A stretch of DNA of 64,000 bases from Paenibacillus sp. Soil750 (GCF_001428045.1 NZ_LMSD01000002.1:812-64811); one strand, 5' to 3'; positions 24,682 through 34,234 are shown, numbered from the stretch's first letter. Made by a program: numbers and translations. The notes: generated from the letters alone by a model not told the origin.

Positions 24682-25890
24682 TTAGAATAAATGGGCGTTA
24701 GTTTCCTGTTTCAATTGTCCATGTACGATTTCAATAGTTTCTGTTTCTAAAACCGCTTTGTCAATTAACTCATTTAGAAAACCCATGCTAGCTTCCAGTT
24801 TCTCCACCAAGGTTAAATTAGGATTCGTACTAGGCGATGGCGGAAGAAATAAGGAGCAGCAATCTTCATAGGGTAAAATCGAAATAGAAAAAGTCCCAAT
24901 CGATTCAGCAAGACCAATAATCTCTTGCTTGTCCATCATCATCAACGGTTGTAGGAGCGGTAAAGTGACCACACGACCAATGGCATTTAAACTTGGCAAG
25001 GTTTGACTGGCAACTTGCCCCAAGCTCTCACCAGTAACTATAGCTCCGAGCCCTTCACGCTCAGCAATCCGTTCGGCAATTCGGTACATAGCCCTTCTAA
25101 TAAGCGTGACTAGCAGATTATCCTGATACACACGATGAATGGAGGTCTGAACCTCCGTAAAAGACACCATGTGAAGCTTGAGGGAATCCGTGTAGCCTGC
25201 CAACTGATTCGCAAGCTGAATGACCTTATCCTTCGCCCGCTCGCTTGTATAGGGGTAACTATGAAAATGAATGGCCTCCATCGTCAATCCTTTGCGCATG
25301 GCTAACCATCCTGCAACAGGACTATCAATACCTCCAGACAGCATGAGAAGCGCTTTGCCACTTGTACCTGACGGGAATCCCCCAGCCCCTTCAATGACTT
25401 CAACGTATAAAAGCACCTTATCCTCTCGGATTTCTACTCGCAATTCGACCTCAGGCTTTCGAACATCTACCTGTAACCCCGGAATCGCTTGAAGCACATA
25501 GCCGCCAACTAAGTAATTCATCTGCTGAGAGTCATGTGGAAATGATTTATTGACTCTGCGAACTGTCACTTTAAATGTCGCCGGTTGCTTAGGTAATGCC
25601 TGCATTAACCGCAGCGCTGTCTCCTGAATTGACGCTAGTTCCAATGGCGCATGATAAGCTGGACTGAAGGATGCAAGTCCAAAAACACGCTGTAAGGAAG
25701 CAGAAGCCTGTTCATAAGCGGCACCCCCTAGCTCCACATATACGCGTCCAAACTCAGGAATATACCTAACATCAGGAAAAGAACTTAAAACTTTACGTAT
25801 TTGAATCATAACGCTCTGTTCAAAACGTCTGCGATTTTTACCTTTTAACATCATTTCGCCAAAACGTAATATTAAACAATCCGGTTTCAA
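24682..25890 (-). CDS. thiI: tRNA 4-thiouridine synthase ThiI
   Basis: It adenylates U8 of tRNA and transfers sulfur to give s4U, and may also feed thiamine synthesis. The 402 aa contain an N-terminal ferredoxin-like part (LILRFGEMMLKGKNRRRF), a THUMP domain (about 60-165), then the PP-loop SGGIDSPVAGWLAMRKG and IVTGESLGQVASQTL. There is no rhodanese domain, as is normal in Gram-positives. ATG overlaps the stop of the cysteine desulfurase gene by 4 bp, so the sulfur donor and the thiolase are translationally coupled. Confidence 0.95.
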   Translation of the reverse strand: MKPDCLILRFGEMMLKGKNRRRFEQSVMIQIRKVLSSFPDVRYIPEFGRVYVELGGAAYEQASASLQRVFGLASFSPAYHAPLELASIQETALRLMQALPKQPATFKVTVRRVNKSFPHDSQQMNYLVGGYVLQAIPGLQVDVRKPEVELRVEIREDKVLLYVEVIEGAGGFPSGTSGKALLMLSGGIDSPVAGWLAMRKGLTMEAIHFHSYPYTSERAKDKVIQLANQLAGYTDSLKLHMVSFTEVQTSIHRVYQDNLLVTLIRRAMYRIAERIAEREGLGAIVTGESLGQVASQTLPSLNAIGRVVTLPLLQPLMMMDKQEIIGLAESIGTFSISILPYEDCCSLFLPPSPSTNPNLTLVEKLEASMGFLNELIDKAVLETETIEIVHGQLKQETNAHLF

Positions 25891-27065
25891 TTTCGCTTCC
25901 CCCTATGAATGACGGATGGATTTCTCATGGGAGCAAGCTCCTTGACCACCTCTTGTAATGAGCGCAGGAATAGCGCTATATCTTGCTCTTGATGTTCATC
26001 AGAAAAACTTATTCTTAAGCCGCTAGCAGCCACATCTCGCGGATAACCCAATGCCAGCATAACCTCACTAGGCTCCGACTCCCCAGAAGTACAAGCTGAT
26101 CTCGTAGAGATGTAGATCCCCTTCTGCTCAAGGGCATGCACGACGACCTCTGCTTTCATTCCTGCAAAAGTAAAATGGACAATATGGGGAGTCATCTCCT
26201 GCTCTAGCTCAGAGCCAGAAATCGAAAGCTCAGGTATTTCACCGATGCCGGACAACAATTGCTGCCTAAGCGCCTGCTTGTGAGCAATCTTCGCTGCAAG
26301 ATTGTCCATACTGATTCGAAGTGCTTTAGCCATGCCCACGATCAAAGGGACGTTCTCCGTACCTGAACGAACACCAAATTCTTGTCCCCCTCCTGCAAGC
26401 AGTGGTTTGATCTGTACGCCTTCTCTCCGATACAAGAACCCTGTACCCTTTGGCCCTCGGAATTTATGCGCAGAAGCGCTGCAGAGATCTATTCCCCATG
26501 CCCTCGGCTCTAGAAGAAGCTTAGCAATCCCTTGCACGGCGTCCACATGAAATATGATTTTCGGAAATCCCGCGAGGTATTGACCGATTTCTCGAATCGG
26601 TTGAATCGTACCAATCTCGTTATTCACATACATGATACTAACAAGGATCGTATCCTCACAAATCGCTGCTTGAAGATCCTCTAACTGCACGCTGCCAGTC
26701 TTTGAGACAGGCAAATAAGTAACACGAAAGCCCTCCTGCTCAAGTCCAGCAAATACTTCCTTAACGGATGGATGCTCAATTTGCGTAGTAATCAGATGCT
26801 TGCCTCGTTGCTGGTAGTTGTAGGCTACGCCTTTGATCGCTAAGTTATTACTCTCAGTCCCGCCAGAAGTACAAATGATTTCGTTCGGCGATACCTTAAG
26901 CGATGAAGCTATGACTCCCTTCGCACTCTGCAGAAGCTTTTCGGCTTCTACACCAAGCCGATGAATGGAGGATGGATTTCCATAATGAGATTTCATTACT
27001 TCTGCGATCGTTTCTATGACTTCTTCATAAAGCGGCGACGTTGCCGCGTAATCCATATAAAGCAT
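25887..27065 (-). CDS. Cysteine desulfurase (NifS/IscS family, tRNA thiolation partner of ThiI)
   Basis: PLP enzyme that takes sulfur from cysteine as a persulfide. Start at ATG 27065 (392 aa, MLYMDYAATSP), 11 nt after AAGGGG; an ATG at 27086 has no site. The PLP lysine is in CSASAHKFRGPKGTGFLY and the catalytic cysteine in STRSACTSGES near residue 325. The family also includes IscS, NifS and NifZ. Because the gene overlaps thiI, the B. subtilis NifZ-ThiI arrangement for s4U in tRNA is the best match. Confidence 0.93.
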   Translation of the reverse strand: MLYMDYAATSPLYEEVIETIAEVMKSHYGNPSSIHRLGVEAEKLLQSAKGVIASSLKVSPNEIICTSGGTESNNLAIKGVAYNYQQRGKHLITTQIEHPSVKEVFAGLEQEGFRVTYLPVSKTGSVQLEDLQAAICEDTILVSIMYVNNEIGTIQPIREIGQYLAGFPKIIFHVDAVQGIAKLLLEPRAWGIDLCSASAHKFRGPKGTGFLYRREGVQIKPLLAGGGQEFGVRSGTENVPLIVGMAKALRISMDNLAAKIAHKQALRQQLLSGIGEIPELSISGSELEQEMTPHIVHFTFAGMKAEVVVHALEQKGIYISTRSACTSGESEPSEVMLALGYPRDVAASGLRISFSDEHQEQDIALFLRSLQEVVKELAPMRNPSVIHRGKRN

Positions 27066-27229
27066 GGTTTGCAGATTCCCCTTCATACCGCTAAACTAAA
27101 TGTTTCATGTTTCATGGGATGCTTTTCCTATTAAAACGTATATCCGATGAGAACTCAAGTAAGTAGGCAACAATGCGAAAAGCCGATCTCCGCATAACAC
27201 ATGCGAAAACCAGCCCATTGGAACCGTAT

Positions 27230-27940
27230 TTATTGAGCAAAATTAGTACGATGATCGAGTACTTTCGACACATACGCTTGTGTCTCTTTTGGCAAGAACT
27301 GAAGCTTAGTGGCCAAATCCTCATCTGTCTTTATCCCTAAGCGATCGACACGACCAGGCCCAGCATTGTAAGCAGCAAGTGCAACGCCTTCGTTCCCATT
27401 ATATTTCTTAAGCAATCCACTAAGGAAATGTGTACCTGCATCGATGTTCTGCTTTGGATCAAATGGATTTGTGACCCCATAACCGCTGCTCGTCCCGTCC
27501 ATAAGCTGCATTAATCCTTTGGCACCTGCGGAGGAAACCGCCTGATGATTGAAAGCAGATTCTTGCTGAATGACCGCTTTAACCAAAGAGGTATCTACGC
27601 CATATTTTAAACTAGCTTGCCCAATGAGCCCTTCAAACTGTGAAGCAGATGTTGACTGTGAGAGGGACTGCAGAGGTGTATATGATTTATTCAAAGCGCC
27701 TAACGCGCTTGGCAGGTTGCTTAGCGATTGATTAAGATCAGATGCATCTAGCGGATCAGTCCCCGTACCCACACCTTGACCCATCAATGTGTTCAAAAGC
27801 TCACTAAAATCACTGGTTTCGTCTGAGCTTGAAGTTGAGGGGTTATCAGCGAAAAGACTTAATTTACTCATCGTCTGAAGCTGAAGCAGCTCCTTCAACA
27901 CTCTAGGGTCAATTCCTTGCGTATTCGTGATGCTGTTCAT
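27230..27940 (-). CDS. Lytic transglycosylase domain protein
   Basis: A 236-aa SLT-domain protein that would cleave peptidoglycan between MurNAc and GlcNAc. Residues 120-220 hold the domain: catalytic Glu in VIQQESAFNHQAVSSAGAKG, then LMQLM and LAAYNAGPGRVDRLG. The first 115 residues are Ser/Gln-rich and disordered. No signal peptide is visible, as in B. subtilis YjbJ-type enzymes. ATG 27940 follows a GTGAGG site. It is a single gene between the cysteine desulfurase and the CorC-like transporter. Confidence 0.9.
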   Translation of the reverse strand: MNSITNTQGIDPRVLKELLQLQTMSKLSLFADNPSTSSSDETSDFSELLNTLMGQGVGTGTDPLDASDLNQSLSNLPSALGALNKSYTPLQSLSQSTSASQFEGLIGQASLKYGVDTSLVKAVIQQESAFNHQAVSSAGAKGLMQLMDGTSSGYGVTNPFDPKQNIDAGTHFLSGLLKKYNGNEGVALAAYNAGPGRVDRLGIKTDEDLATKLQFLPKETQAYVSKVLDHRTNFAQ

Positions 27941-28018
27941 TCTCAGACCTCACTTTTTCATTTTCGATGTATTCATTGTACACGTTTTGAGCCCTGACGA
28001 CTATACTTTTATTCGCAT

Positions 28019-28048
28019 GCAAAAAAAAGGACAGTCTATTGACTGCCC
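28019..28048 (-). terminator. Terminator of the HlyC/CorC gene
   Basis: GGCAGTC-AATA-GACTGTCC hairpin followed by a nine-T run on the minus strand, 12 bp after the stop. Confidence 0.9.
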
Positions 28049-28059
28049 CCTCTTGCCTT

Positions 28060-29394
28060 TCAAGAAATATTCTGTTGCAGCATTTCATTCTCATTCAATG
28101 ATCTTCTCACTGTGACACGTGATATGCGCAAATGATCGGTTTCTTCAACGATAAACATAAACTCGTCGTTATAGCTTACCTGTTGATTACGACTAGGAGG
28201 AATTTCCGTTTGAGAATAAATCCAACCACCGATCGTATCATAGTCATCCGACTCGATTTCAAGTCCGAAGTAATCATTGACTTCATCAATCAACAACAGT
28301 CCATCTATTGAGAAAGTATTCTCATCTTTCATTTCAATCGTTGGGCGCTCCTCGTCAAACTCATCCTGGATTTCACCAACAATTTCTTCCATAATGTCTT
28401 CCAGCGTCACTAAACCTGATGTACCGCCGTATTCATCAATGAGCAAAGCCATTTGGCTCTTGCGTTTCTGCATCATTTTCAGCAAATCACTGATATGAAT
28501 GGAATCCGGTACTGTGGTAATCGGTCTAATGATTTTCTTAATGCCTTTTAGGTTGGCATCTGGTTTTAGCAAATCCTTAATGTGAACAAAACCGATGATG
28601 TTATCCTTATCTGGATCACACACAGGGTAACGTGTTCGCATTTCTTTGATCGCGATAGCAAGGTTCTCCGCATAAGAAAGTCCTGCATATAAGCATTCCA
28701 TCTCAGTACGAGGAATCATAATCTCGCGTGCTGTCGTCTCAGCAAATCCGAATATATTATCAACAAGCGTGAGCTCTGTGTTATCTATTAGTCCGTTTTT
28801 GTGGCTTTCCTGCATCAGGACTCGAATTTCGTCCTCCGTATGCGCAGATTCATGTTCCGTTGTAGGCTCAATCCCAGCACGGCGCAACATCCAATTCGAA
28901 ATGCCATTCAATGTCCAAATGAACGGGTACATCATTTTATAGAATAATACCATGGGTCCTGCAGAGAGCAACGTAATTTGTTCCGCTTTACGAATCGCAT
29001 ACGTTTTGGGAAACTGTTCACCTAATGTGATATGAAGAGTTGTCATTAAGGAAAAAGCAATAATAAATGTAATCGTGTGAAAAACTGAGTCTGGTAATCC
29101 CAGCGGAGCAAATAAAGGCTCTAAAATTTTGGCAAATGTCGGTTCACCTACGTAACCAAGTCCTAACGAGGTAAGTGTAATTCCTAATTGACACGCACCA
29201 AGGTAAGCATCAAGATTATTCATAATACCTTGTGCAAACTTCGCATTACGCCGGCCTTCACCGACAAGCGATTCAATCCGACTTCCACGCACTTTCACCA
29301 TTGCAAATTCTGCTGCGACAAAAAAACCGTTTAACAACACTAGTCCAAACATTAACAGAAAACTGATTAACGTTTCGGGCAAAGGATCTTCCAA
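28060..29394 (-). CDS. HlyC/CorC (CNNM/DUF21) family membrane protein
   Basis: A 444-aa transporter-like protein: DUF21/CNNM membrane domain with four helices (1-190), a CBS pair (about 205-340, with REIMIPRTEMECLYA and DLLKMMQKRKSQMALLIDEY) and the C-terminal CorC_HlyC domain. Relatives move or sense magnesium (MpfA, YhdP) and protect against Mg toxicity. The start appears to be TTG 29394 behind an AAGGTA site; an ATG lies 13 codons later. I see no M-box riboswitch upstream, although two small hairpins lie there. Confidence 0.88.
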   Translation of the reverse strand: MEDPLPETLISFLLMFGLVLLNGFFVAAEFAMVKVRGSRIESLVGEGRRNAKFAQGIMNNLDAYLGACQLGITLTSLGLGYVGEPTFAKILEPLFAPLGLPDSVFHTITFIIAFSLMTTLHITLGEQFPKTYAIRKAEQITLLSAGPMVLFYKMMYPFIWTLNGISNWMLRRAGIEPTTEHESAHTEDEIRVLMQESHKNGLIDNTELTLVDNIFGFAETTAREIMIPRTEMECLYAGLSYAENLAIAIKEMRTRYPVCDPDKDNIIGFVHIKDLLKPDANLKGIKKIIRPITTVPDSIHISDLLKMMQKRKSQMALLIDEYGGTSGLVTLEDIMEEIVGEIQDEFDEERPTIEMKDENTFSIDGLLLIDEVNDYFGLEIESDDYDTIGGWIYSQTEIPPSRNQQVSYNDEFMFIVEETDHLRISRVTVRRSLNENEMLQQNIS

Positions 29395-29691
29395 TACCTT
29401 ACCTATCCCCTAACAAGTGCAAAAGCTGCACCCAGGAGAGTAGGTACACCTCCCTTAATTTTCGATTTTAATTTTATTAAATATCACTACTCATTATATA
29501 ATAATACTGTAATCATTCAAAGGTGCGAATATGACACTTGAAGCCAAATAGTACGAGCAAATGGGCGTAAACACATTAAAATGAGCCCTTCTTGCGCTTT
29601 TACACAGGAATAGTGGCATTCTTAAGCTCTTTTTCACCTTTTTTTCATAAAAAAATAAAAAACAAGCCGATTTCTCAGCTTGCTTTGCTTG
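29395..29691. other. Intergenic region upstream of the HlyC/CorC gene
   Basis: About 300 bp with no gene. On the minus strand the CorC leader has a perfect hairpin GTGCA-GCTTT-TGCAC (at 29419-29433) and a GGAG/CTCC hairpin next to it (29433-29452). A weak CAAGC/GCTTG hairpin with a T run at 29655-29684 could terminate the following minus-strand gene. No riboswitch core is recognised. Confidence 0.45.
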
Positions 29692-30099
29692 CTAGGAATA
29701 ATATGGAATCAATAAAAAATAGGCGGCAACGGCAATAAAACCAAGAGCAACGGACCAAGAACCCAAGCTCTTATTCCCCATTACAAAAGCAATAACACCG
29801 AGAATAATACCTGAAATCCCAAGCAGTACTGGCCATACAAATAGAGAAGCCAGAGCAACAAAGAGTGCCACATACCCCACTGCTTTATTGCGTGTTACAG
29901 CTTCTACGAGCTCAGCGACTTCCTCATCAGAAACTGTCGAGGTCGAACTGGACTTATAATCTCGGCTTATTCTGGCCTGAGGTACAGCAATCTCAGCTGC
30001 GTATTCTTCTTGGGCATGGAGTCCGCTTTCGAGATGAAGCTGACTCTTCTGGAATCGCTCCTTGGTGGCATTGTCTAAAGAACTGTCCTCTTTATTCAT
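29692..30099 (-). CDS. DUF4190-like membrane protein
   Basis: A 135-aa protein with a charged cytosolic N-terminal half (1-68; KSSSTSTVSDEEVAELVEAV) and three hydrophobic stretches (about 71-90, 92-107 and 112-130), AVGYVALFVALASLFVWPVL and so on. The layout resembles DUF4190 or other small bacillary membrane proteins. Function unknown. ATG follows CGGAGGTAGC. It lies 22 bp downstream of the DUF1540 gene and is probably cotranscribed with it. Confidence 0.6.
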   Translation of the reverse strand: MNKEDSSLDNATKERFQKSQLHLESGLHAQEEYAAEIAVPQARISRDYKSSSTSTVSDEEVAELVEAVTRNKAVGYVALFVALASLFVWPVLLGISGIILGVIAFVMGNKSLGSWSVALGFIAVAAYFLLIPYYS

Positions 30100-30121
30100 G
30101 CTACCTCCGCGTTACACATAC

Positions 30122-30340
30122 CTAATGTTTAGTTGCAGGCTTAAACGTGTGGCAACACGTATTAGCTGCTTTAGTTGCAGTATCATGATGAGTAGTATCA
30201 AACGATTCCTCTGAAGCAAATTCTTCATTGTAGCTAGCATGAGCATGTTGATCAATTTCAATCATAATCGTGTCCGCATGACAGTTGTTTCCTTGTGTCC
30301 AATATTCACAATTCGCTACTGCGCATTTGACTGCTGGCAT
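30122..30340 (-). CDS. DUF1540 domain protein
   Basis: A 72-aa protein opening MPAVKCAVANCEYWTQGNNC, the Cys-rich DUF1540 signature, and ending with another Cys pair, ANTCCHTF. The spacing suggests metal binding. Such proteins are often made during sporulation in bacilli and clostridia; their role is unknown. I chose ATG 30340 because AAGGGGGTGAT, which matches the 16S tail well, lies 8 nt upstream. ATG 30343 and GTG 30349 are also in frame. Confidence 0.78.
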   Translation of the reverse strand: MPAVKCAVANCEYWTQGNNCHADTIMIEIDQHAHASYNEEFASEESFDTTHHDTATKAANTCCHTFKPATKH

Positions 30341-30387
30341 CATTATCACCCCCTTAACAATTTGCCCGCCTCAGGAGTGAACTATGC

Positions 30388-31482
30388 TTAGTTAAGTCTG
30401 TCAGATAAGACCAAGAACATGGCATGTGACCACAACAGCGGAACTGCAGGATAACCATGCTTCTCAATCCATTCCTTATACACCGCCGCTTCGCGAAGAT
30501 GATCATCTACTTGCTCTGGTAAACGTCCGAGCTCATCAGCCTTACTTGCTATCCATGCCAAACAGCGCTGAGCTTCATCTTTATTTCCAAGTTCAAGCTG
30601 GATCCAACCATACCAAGCGGTCAGTAGCAGCCACTCACCGCCACCGTAATATCGATCCTCGATGTAGCGCTGAATCCCGTTATGTTTGAGATCTGCTTCA
30701 ATCGCTAGCACCGTTCGAAGCATAATTGGGTCAGTGGGCTCACATACCCCAAATGGTAAGGCGAGCCACATTAGGCTTGCATCCACACCAAATAGAGCAG
30801 GCTGCCAAACTTCGTTCACACAATGAATTGACTTCACGAATCGTCCGTCATGAACAGCATGGGTATGTATGAAATGTCGTATGAGATCAGCTTTCTCGAT
30901 CAAGTCCTGACGCCCTTCTAGCTCGCCTAACGCCTTCAGTCCTCCATATAAACAAGCCAAAGTTGCGGGATGGACATAATCGGGATATTCCTCCCAGCAA
31001 TCAAAATTCGGATAGTGCCAGAATGTCATTATATAGTCAACTGTTATTTCAATGCTTTCCCTGAACTCTTCCAGAAGTGTCGTATGACCAGTCATGCGAA
31101 TATGTTCAACAAGCCCCCAGATCCATGCGCCGTAACCATCCAACTGGAAGTGACCCCATTCAGAATGATCATCCCGCCCATCCAAGTGATACCTTGTCCC
31201 CAAAAACTCGGAACGATCAATCCATTCCTTATTCTCGTGTTTTCGCAATAACTCCGTTAGCCGCGGACGTTTGTCTTTCAGAACTCGATGTACCCAACGA
31301 TAGAATTGCTCCGCACTTTTCGTTTCTCCTACACGATCCATCGCATTTGCTATAAAAGTACCATCACGAAGCCAACTATAGGAATACGTTGAAAAAAGAG
31401 GAGAAGCCACGTAACCTCCGCTAGGATGTTGATTCAGCTTAATGATGTCCTTGCTAACGCTGACTAAGTGTTCTAGCTTCAT
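30388..31482 (-). CDS. Short GH15-like glycosidase (glucoamylase/trehalase family)
   Basis: A 364-aa alpha/alpha-barrel protein of glycoside hydrolase family 15. SYSWLRDGTF near residue 35 and NFDCWEEYPDYVHPATLACL near 160 are the substrate-binding and general-acid motifs. The second catalytic glutamate is probably in LGRLPEQVDD (about 323). It lacks the N-terminal beta-sandwich seen in many 600-aa members, and has no signal peptide, so it acts inside the cell. Substrate (glucan, trehalose or isomaltoside) cannot be told. ATG follows AAAAGGGAGG. Confidence 0.82.
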   Translation of the reverse strand: MKLEHLVSVSKDIIKLNQHPSGGYVASPLFSTYSYSWLRDGTFIANAMDRVGETKSAEQFYRWVHRVLKDKRPRLTELLRKHENKEWIDRSEFLGTRYHLDGRDDHSEWGHFQLDGYGAWIWGLVEHIRMTGHTTLLEEFRESIEITVDYIMTFWHYPNFDCWEEYPDYVHPATLACLYGGLKALGELEGRQDLIEKADLIRHFIHTHAVHDGRFVKSIHCVNEVWQPALFGVDASLMWLALPFGVCEPTDPIMLRTVLAIEADLKHNGIQRYIEDRYYGGGEWLLLTAWYGWIQLELGNKDEAQRCLAWIASKADELGRLPEQVDDHLREAAVYKEWIEKHGYPAVPLLWSHAMFLVLSDRLN

Positions 31483-31505
31483 ACGATTTCCTCCCTTTTA
31501 TATGA

Positions 31506-31533
31506 AAAGGGATGCGTTGTGGCCGCATCCCTT
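31506..31533 (-). terminator. Terminator of the DUF3907 gene
   Basis: AAAGGGATGCG/CGCATCCCTTT hairpin with a 6-7 nt loop and TTTTCAT on the minus strand, between the DUF3907 and GH15 genes. Confidence 0.82.
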
Positions 31534-31554
31534 TGTAGGTATCTTTGTGATTGA

Positions 31555-32055
31555 TTAAACTTTTTCGCCTTGCATACGGCGTTGTGTAATGTAATCTGTT
31601 TCATAGTAAGCAAGATCTTCACGAAGCTCTTCGAACACCTTGGACAATTCGATCGTTAAATCACGTACTTCACGTGATGGTTTCTTGCGGAAACGAATCG
31701 CATCTTGTCCTGTGTAAGCGTAACGACCATCTTCGGAGTAGCACTCATTCTTAGGATAGAAAAAGGTATTAACACATGTATGGTATACCTCATAGAGCAC
31801 TTTTTCCGAAAAATCAACATTAAAAGTAGGACGTCTTAAACTAACGCCCAATTTCTCATATGCCACTTCACAAAAAACTAGAAGATGACGAGTATCCTGT
31901 AAATACCCGCGGTAAAATTCATCCATTGCTGGATCATTTTCCACATTTAACAATGAGAGCGAATGTTGATTAAGAAACAGTTCCATTTTGGCCGTCGTTT
32001 CTTTGAGTTTCGTACGCGTGGAATCACAAACATTTTTCACATTAAAAACAGCCAT
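31555..32055 (-). CDS. DUF3907 family protein (YpuI-like)
   Basis: A 166-aa cytosolic protein of the family that includes B. subtilis YpuI. The family sequence is evident in MAVFNVKNVCDSTRTKLKET, LFLNQHSLSLL, DEFYRGYLQDTRHLLVFCEV and YSEDGRYAYTGQDAIRFR. Function unknown. ATG lies behind GGAGGTCTTCTAAC. Monocistronic with its own terminator. Confidence 0.82.
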   Translation of the reverse strand: MAVFNVKNVCDSTRTKLKETTAKMELFLNQHSLSLLNVENDPAMDEFYRGYLQDTRHLLVFCEVAYEKLGVSLRRPTFNVDFSEKVLYEVYHTCVNTFFYPKNECYSEDGRYAYTGQDAIRFRKKPSREVRDLTIELSKVFEELREDLAYYETDYITQRRMQGEKV

Positions 32056-32235
32056 GTTAGAAGACCTCCTATAATTGCGCTACTTCTATCCTACCATAAT
32101 TTATCCCGAAGTGGTATATGTAAAACACCAGTTACCATGCATAAAAGATACCCGCTCGCCTAACCCTACTCTTAGATAATATGTTTTTCATTAACGAGTT
32201 GACCTTTTTCTACAAACAAAAAGGAGGGCATGATC

Positions 32236-34155
32236 ATGTGGCGTTATCTCTCCACCATTGCGGTTGTTCTGGGATTAGGAGTTGTCCTCTTCCCTCACCA
32301 GCCTCAACATCGTACTAAACCTGGTCCTGAGGTCTACAGTGCGAAGTATGAAACAACGTCCAAGCTTGCGCTATTAGAACAAGATGTAAAACTTACAGAT
32401 GAACTTTGCAGAAGTCAATGCGCTATCGATTATAAGACAATGCTCAGTCAAATCGAAAGCGGTGAACCTGTAACCAATGTGTTAAAAAACATGCGAAATC
32501 ACCATGAGAAAATGGATGTGCTTGTGTGGTCAAAGCGCGGCCAAAATTGGGAGCAAGGCATCAAATCTGGCGAACTCCCTCCAACTTATACAGACCAGGC
32601 CGCTACCTATTTGAGAGAAGCGAAAGCTGCCGTTGATAAGGGCGAGATTTATCAATCACCTAAATTCGGTGCTGGACATCACGTTTACTTCGTACAAGGT
32701 ACTCCTTCAACCAATGGTCAGGATTCACTTATCGGGGTCATACATCAAGATGTACTCGCACAAGTCACCGATCATCAGATGAAAAATTTAAGACTTGAAC
32801 CTTATCCCAACGAGAACCGTTGGAAAGTAAAAGCCGTTGAAACGAATACACTAAAAGAGAAGATTGTCGATCATCCCGAAGATAATCAAGGGACTAGTCA
32901 CTATCAACAGAATGAAGTCGTCGTCCGTTTCAAAAAAGATCCTACAGAAGATGAGCTCAATCAAATCAAGAAGGAAATCCATGCAACATCTGCGCAAAAA
33001 TTAGGCTATACCTACGTTTTCCGCACGAATGATAGAGACGCCAAATCATTGATCGCTTATTTCGGTAAATGGAATGTTGTGTATGTTGAACCACACTTTC
33101 TTTATATGACCAATGATTACTATGATGATCAAGAACGTAAAGATTCAAACCCATCCAGCACCAATTCAGATAGCAATCAAACACCAGTCTCTACAAACTT
33201 CATACCCAATGATAATTTATATCAAAAATATCAATGGAATCTGCCGCTGATCGAAACAGTACAAGGCTGGCAGCTAAACCGCGGCGCTGACAATGTCATT
33301 GTAGCTGTTGTTGATACGGGTGTAGATCTGGCACATCCAGACCTCCAAGGACAATTATTGCCTGGTTACAATGTCATCAGTGGCAATGATAATCCACAAG
33401 ACGATGTTGGACATGGTACACATGTCACAGGCGTTATTTCAGCTCTTGTCAACAATCAATTAGGCGTTGCGGGGATGACTTGGTTTAATAAAGTGTTACC
33501 CGTTAAAGTACTGGATCAGACAGGTGCAGGCAGCACATATTCGGTAGCTCAAGGGATCATTTGGGCAACGGATCACGGTGCAAAAGTCATGAATCTCAGT
33601 CTAGGCAATTACGCAGATTCAGGATTTCTCCATGATGCTATTCAATATGCCTATGATAAGGATGTTGCACTCATCGCAGCTAGCGGAAATGACAATACCG
33701 AACAACCTGGATATCCAGCTGCTTACCCTGAGGTATTTGCAGTTGCCGCTATAGATTCACAGAATGAGAAAGCACCCTTCTCCAATTATGGCGACTATAT
33801 TGATGTGACTGCGCCTGGTGTCACCATCGCCAGTACGTATCCGAACAATCAATATGCTGCCTTATCAGGTACATCCATGGCTAGTCCCCATGTAACAGCA
33901 CTCGCAGCTTTAATTCGATCTGCTAATCCTAGTCTAAAAAATACGGACGTTTATGAAATTATGAGGCAGTCCGCTCAAGATCTAGGCGACAAAGGTCATG
34001 ACAAATACTTTGGTTATGGCGTCATTGATGTCGTCAAAGCACTTGAAATGGCGAAGCAGAATACATCCCCTTTGTCCTACTGGCCACAGGAATTAGCGCG
34101 CCAATTACATCTTGTACCGAAGAAGTATGCGGGCAGCTTGGGGCTTGAGAAATAG
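32236..34155 (+). CDS. S8 family serine peptidase (subtilase) with extra N-terminal domain
   Basis: Secreted or surface subtilase of 639 aa. Start ATG 32236 lies 8 nt after AAGGAGGG; ATG 32230 is too close. Residues 1-20 are a signal peptide or anchor. The catalytic residues are Asp 360 (VVDTGVDLAHPDL), His 393 (GHGTHVTG), oxyanion Asn 485 (AASGNDN) and Ser 547 (LSGTSMASPHV). An inhibitor-like propeptide (about 225-290, YQQNEVVVRFKKDPTEDEL) precedes it. Residues 40-215 form an additional domain with a CRSQC pair, resembling a Cache-type sensor fold. Confidence 0.9.
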   Translation: MWRYLSTIAVVLGLGVVLFPHQPQHRTKPGPEVYSAKYETTSKLALLEQDVKLTDELCRSQCAIDYKTMLSQIESGEPVTNVLKNMRNHHEKMDVLVWSKRGQNWEQGIKSGELPPTYTDQAATYLREAKAAVDKGEIYQSPKFGAGHHVYFVQGTPSTNGQDSLIGVIHQDVLAQVTDHQMKNLRLEPYPNENRWKVKAVETNTLKEKIVDHPEDNQGTSHYQQNEVVVRFKKDPTEDELNQIKKEIHATSAQKLGYTYVFRTNDRDAKSLIAYFGKWNVVYVEPHFLYMTNDYYDDQERKDSNPSSTNSDSNQTPVSTNFIPNDNLYQKYQWNLPLIETVQGWQLNRGADNVIVAVVDTGVDLAHPDLQGQLLPGYNVISGNDNPQDDVGHGTHVTGVISALVNNQLGVAGMTWFNKVLPVKVLDQTGAGSTYSVAQGIIWATDHGAKVMNLSLGNYADSGFLHDAIQYAYDKDVALIAASGNDNTEQPGYPAAYPEVFAVAAIDSQNEKAPFSNYGDYIDVTAPGVTIASTYPNNQYAALSGTSMASPHVTALAALIRSANPSLKNTDVYEIMRQSAQDLGDKGHDKYFGYGVIDVVKALEMAKQNTSPLSYWPQELARQLHLVPKKYAGSLGLEK

Positions 34156-34182
34156 AACACTCACCACCTTCCATGCACAGTT

Positions 34183-34219
34183 AAAAACCTTCAAACCCTA
34201 GCGGGATTGAAGGTTTTTA
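34183..34219 (+). terminator. Terminator of the subtilase gene
   Basis: AAAAACCTTCAA and TTGAAGGTTTTT arms with a 13-nt inner part containing CCCTAGCGGG, T run on the plus strand. Confidence 0.85.
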
Positions 34220-34234
34220 TTCATTTTAAAATTA

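Noticed and set aside
29395-29470. Magnesium (M-box) or manganese (yybP-ykoY) riboswitch before the CorC/HlyC gene
   Set aside because: I looked for the conserved cores on the minus strand; only two short hairpins are present.
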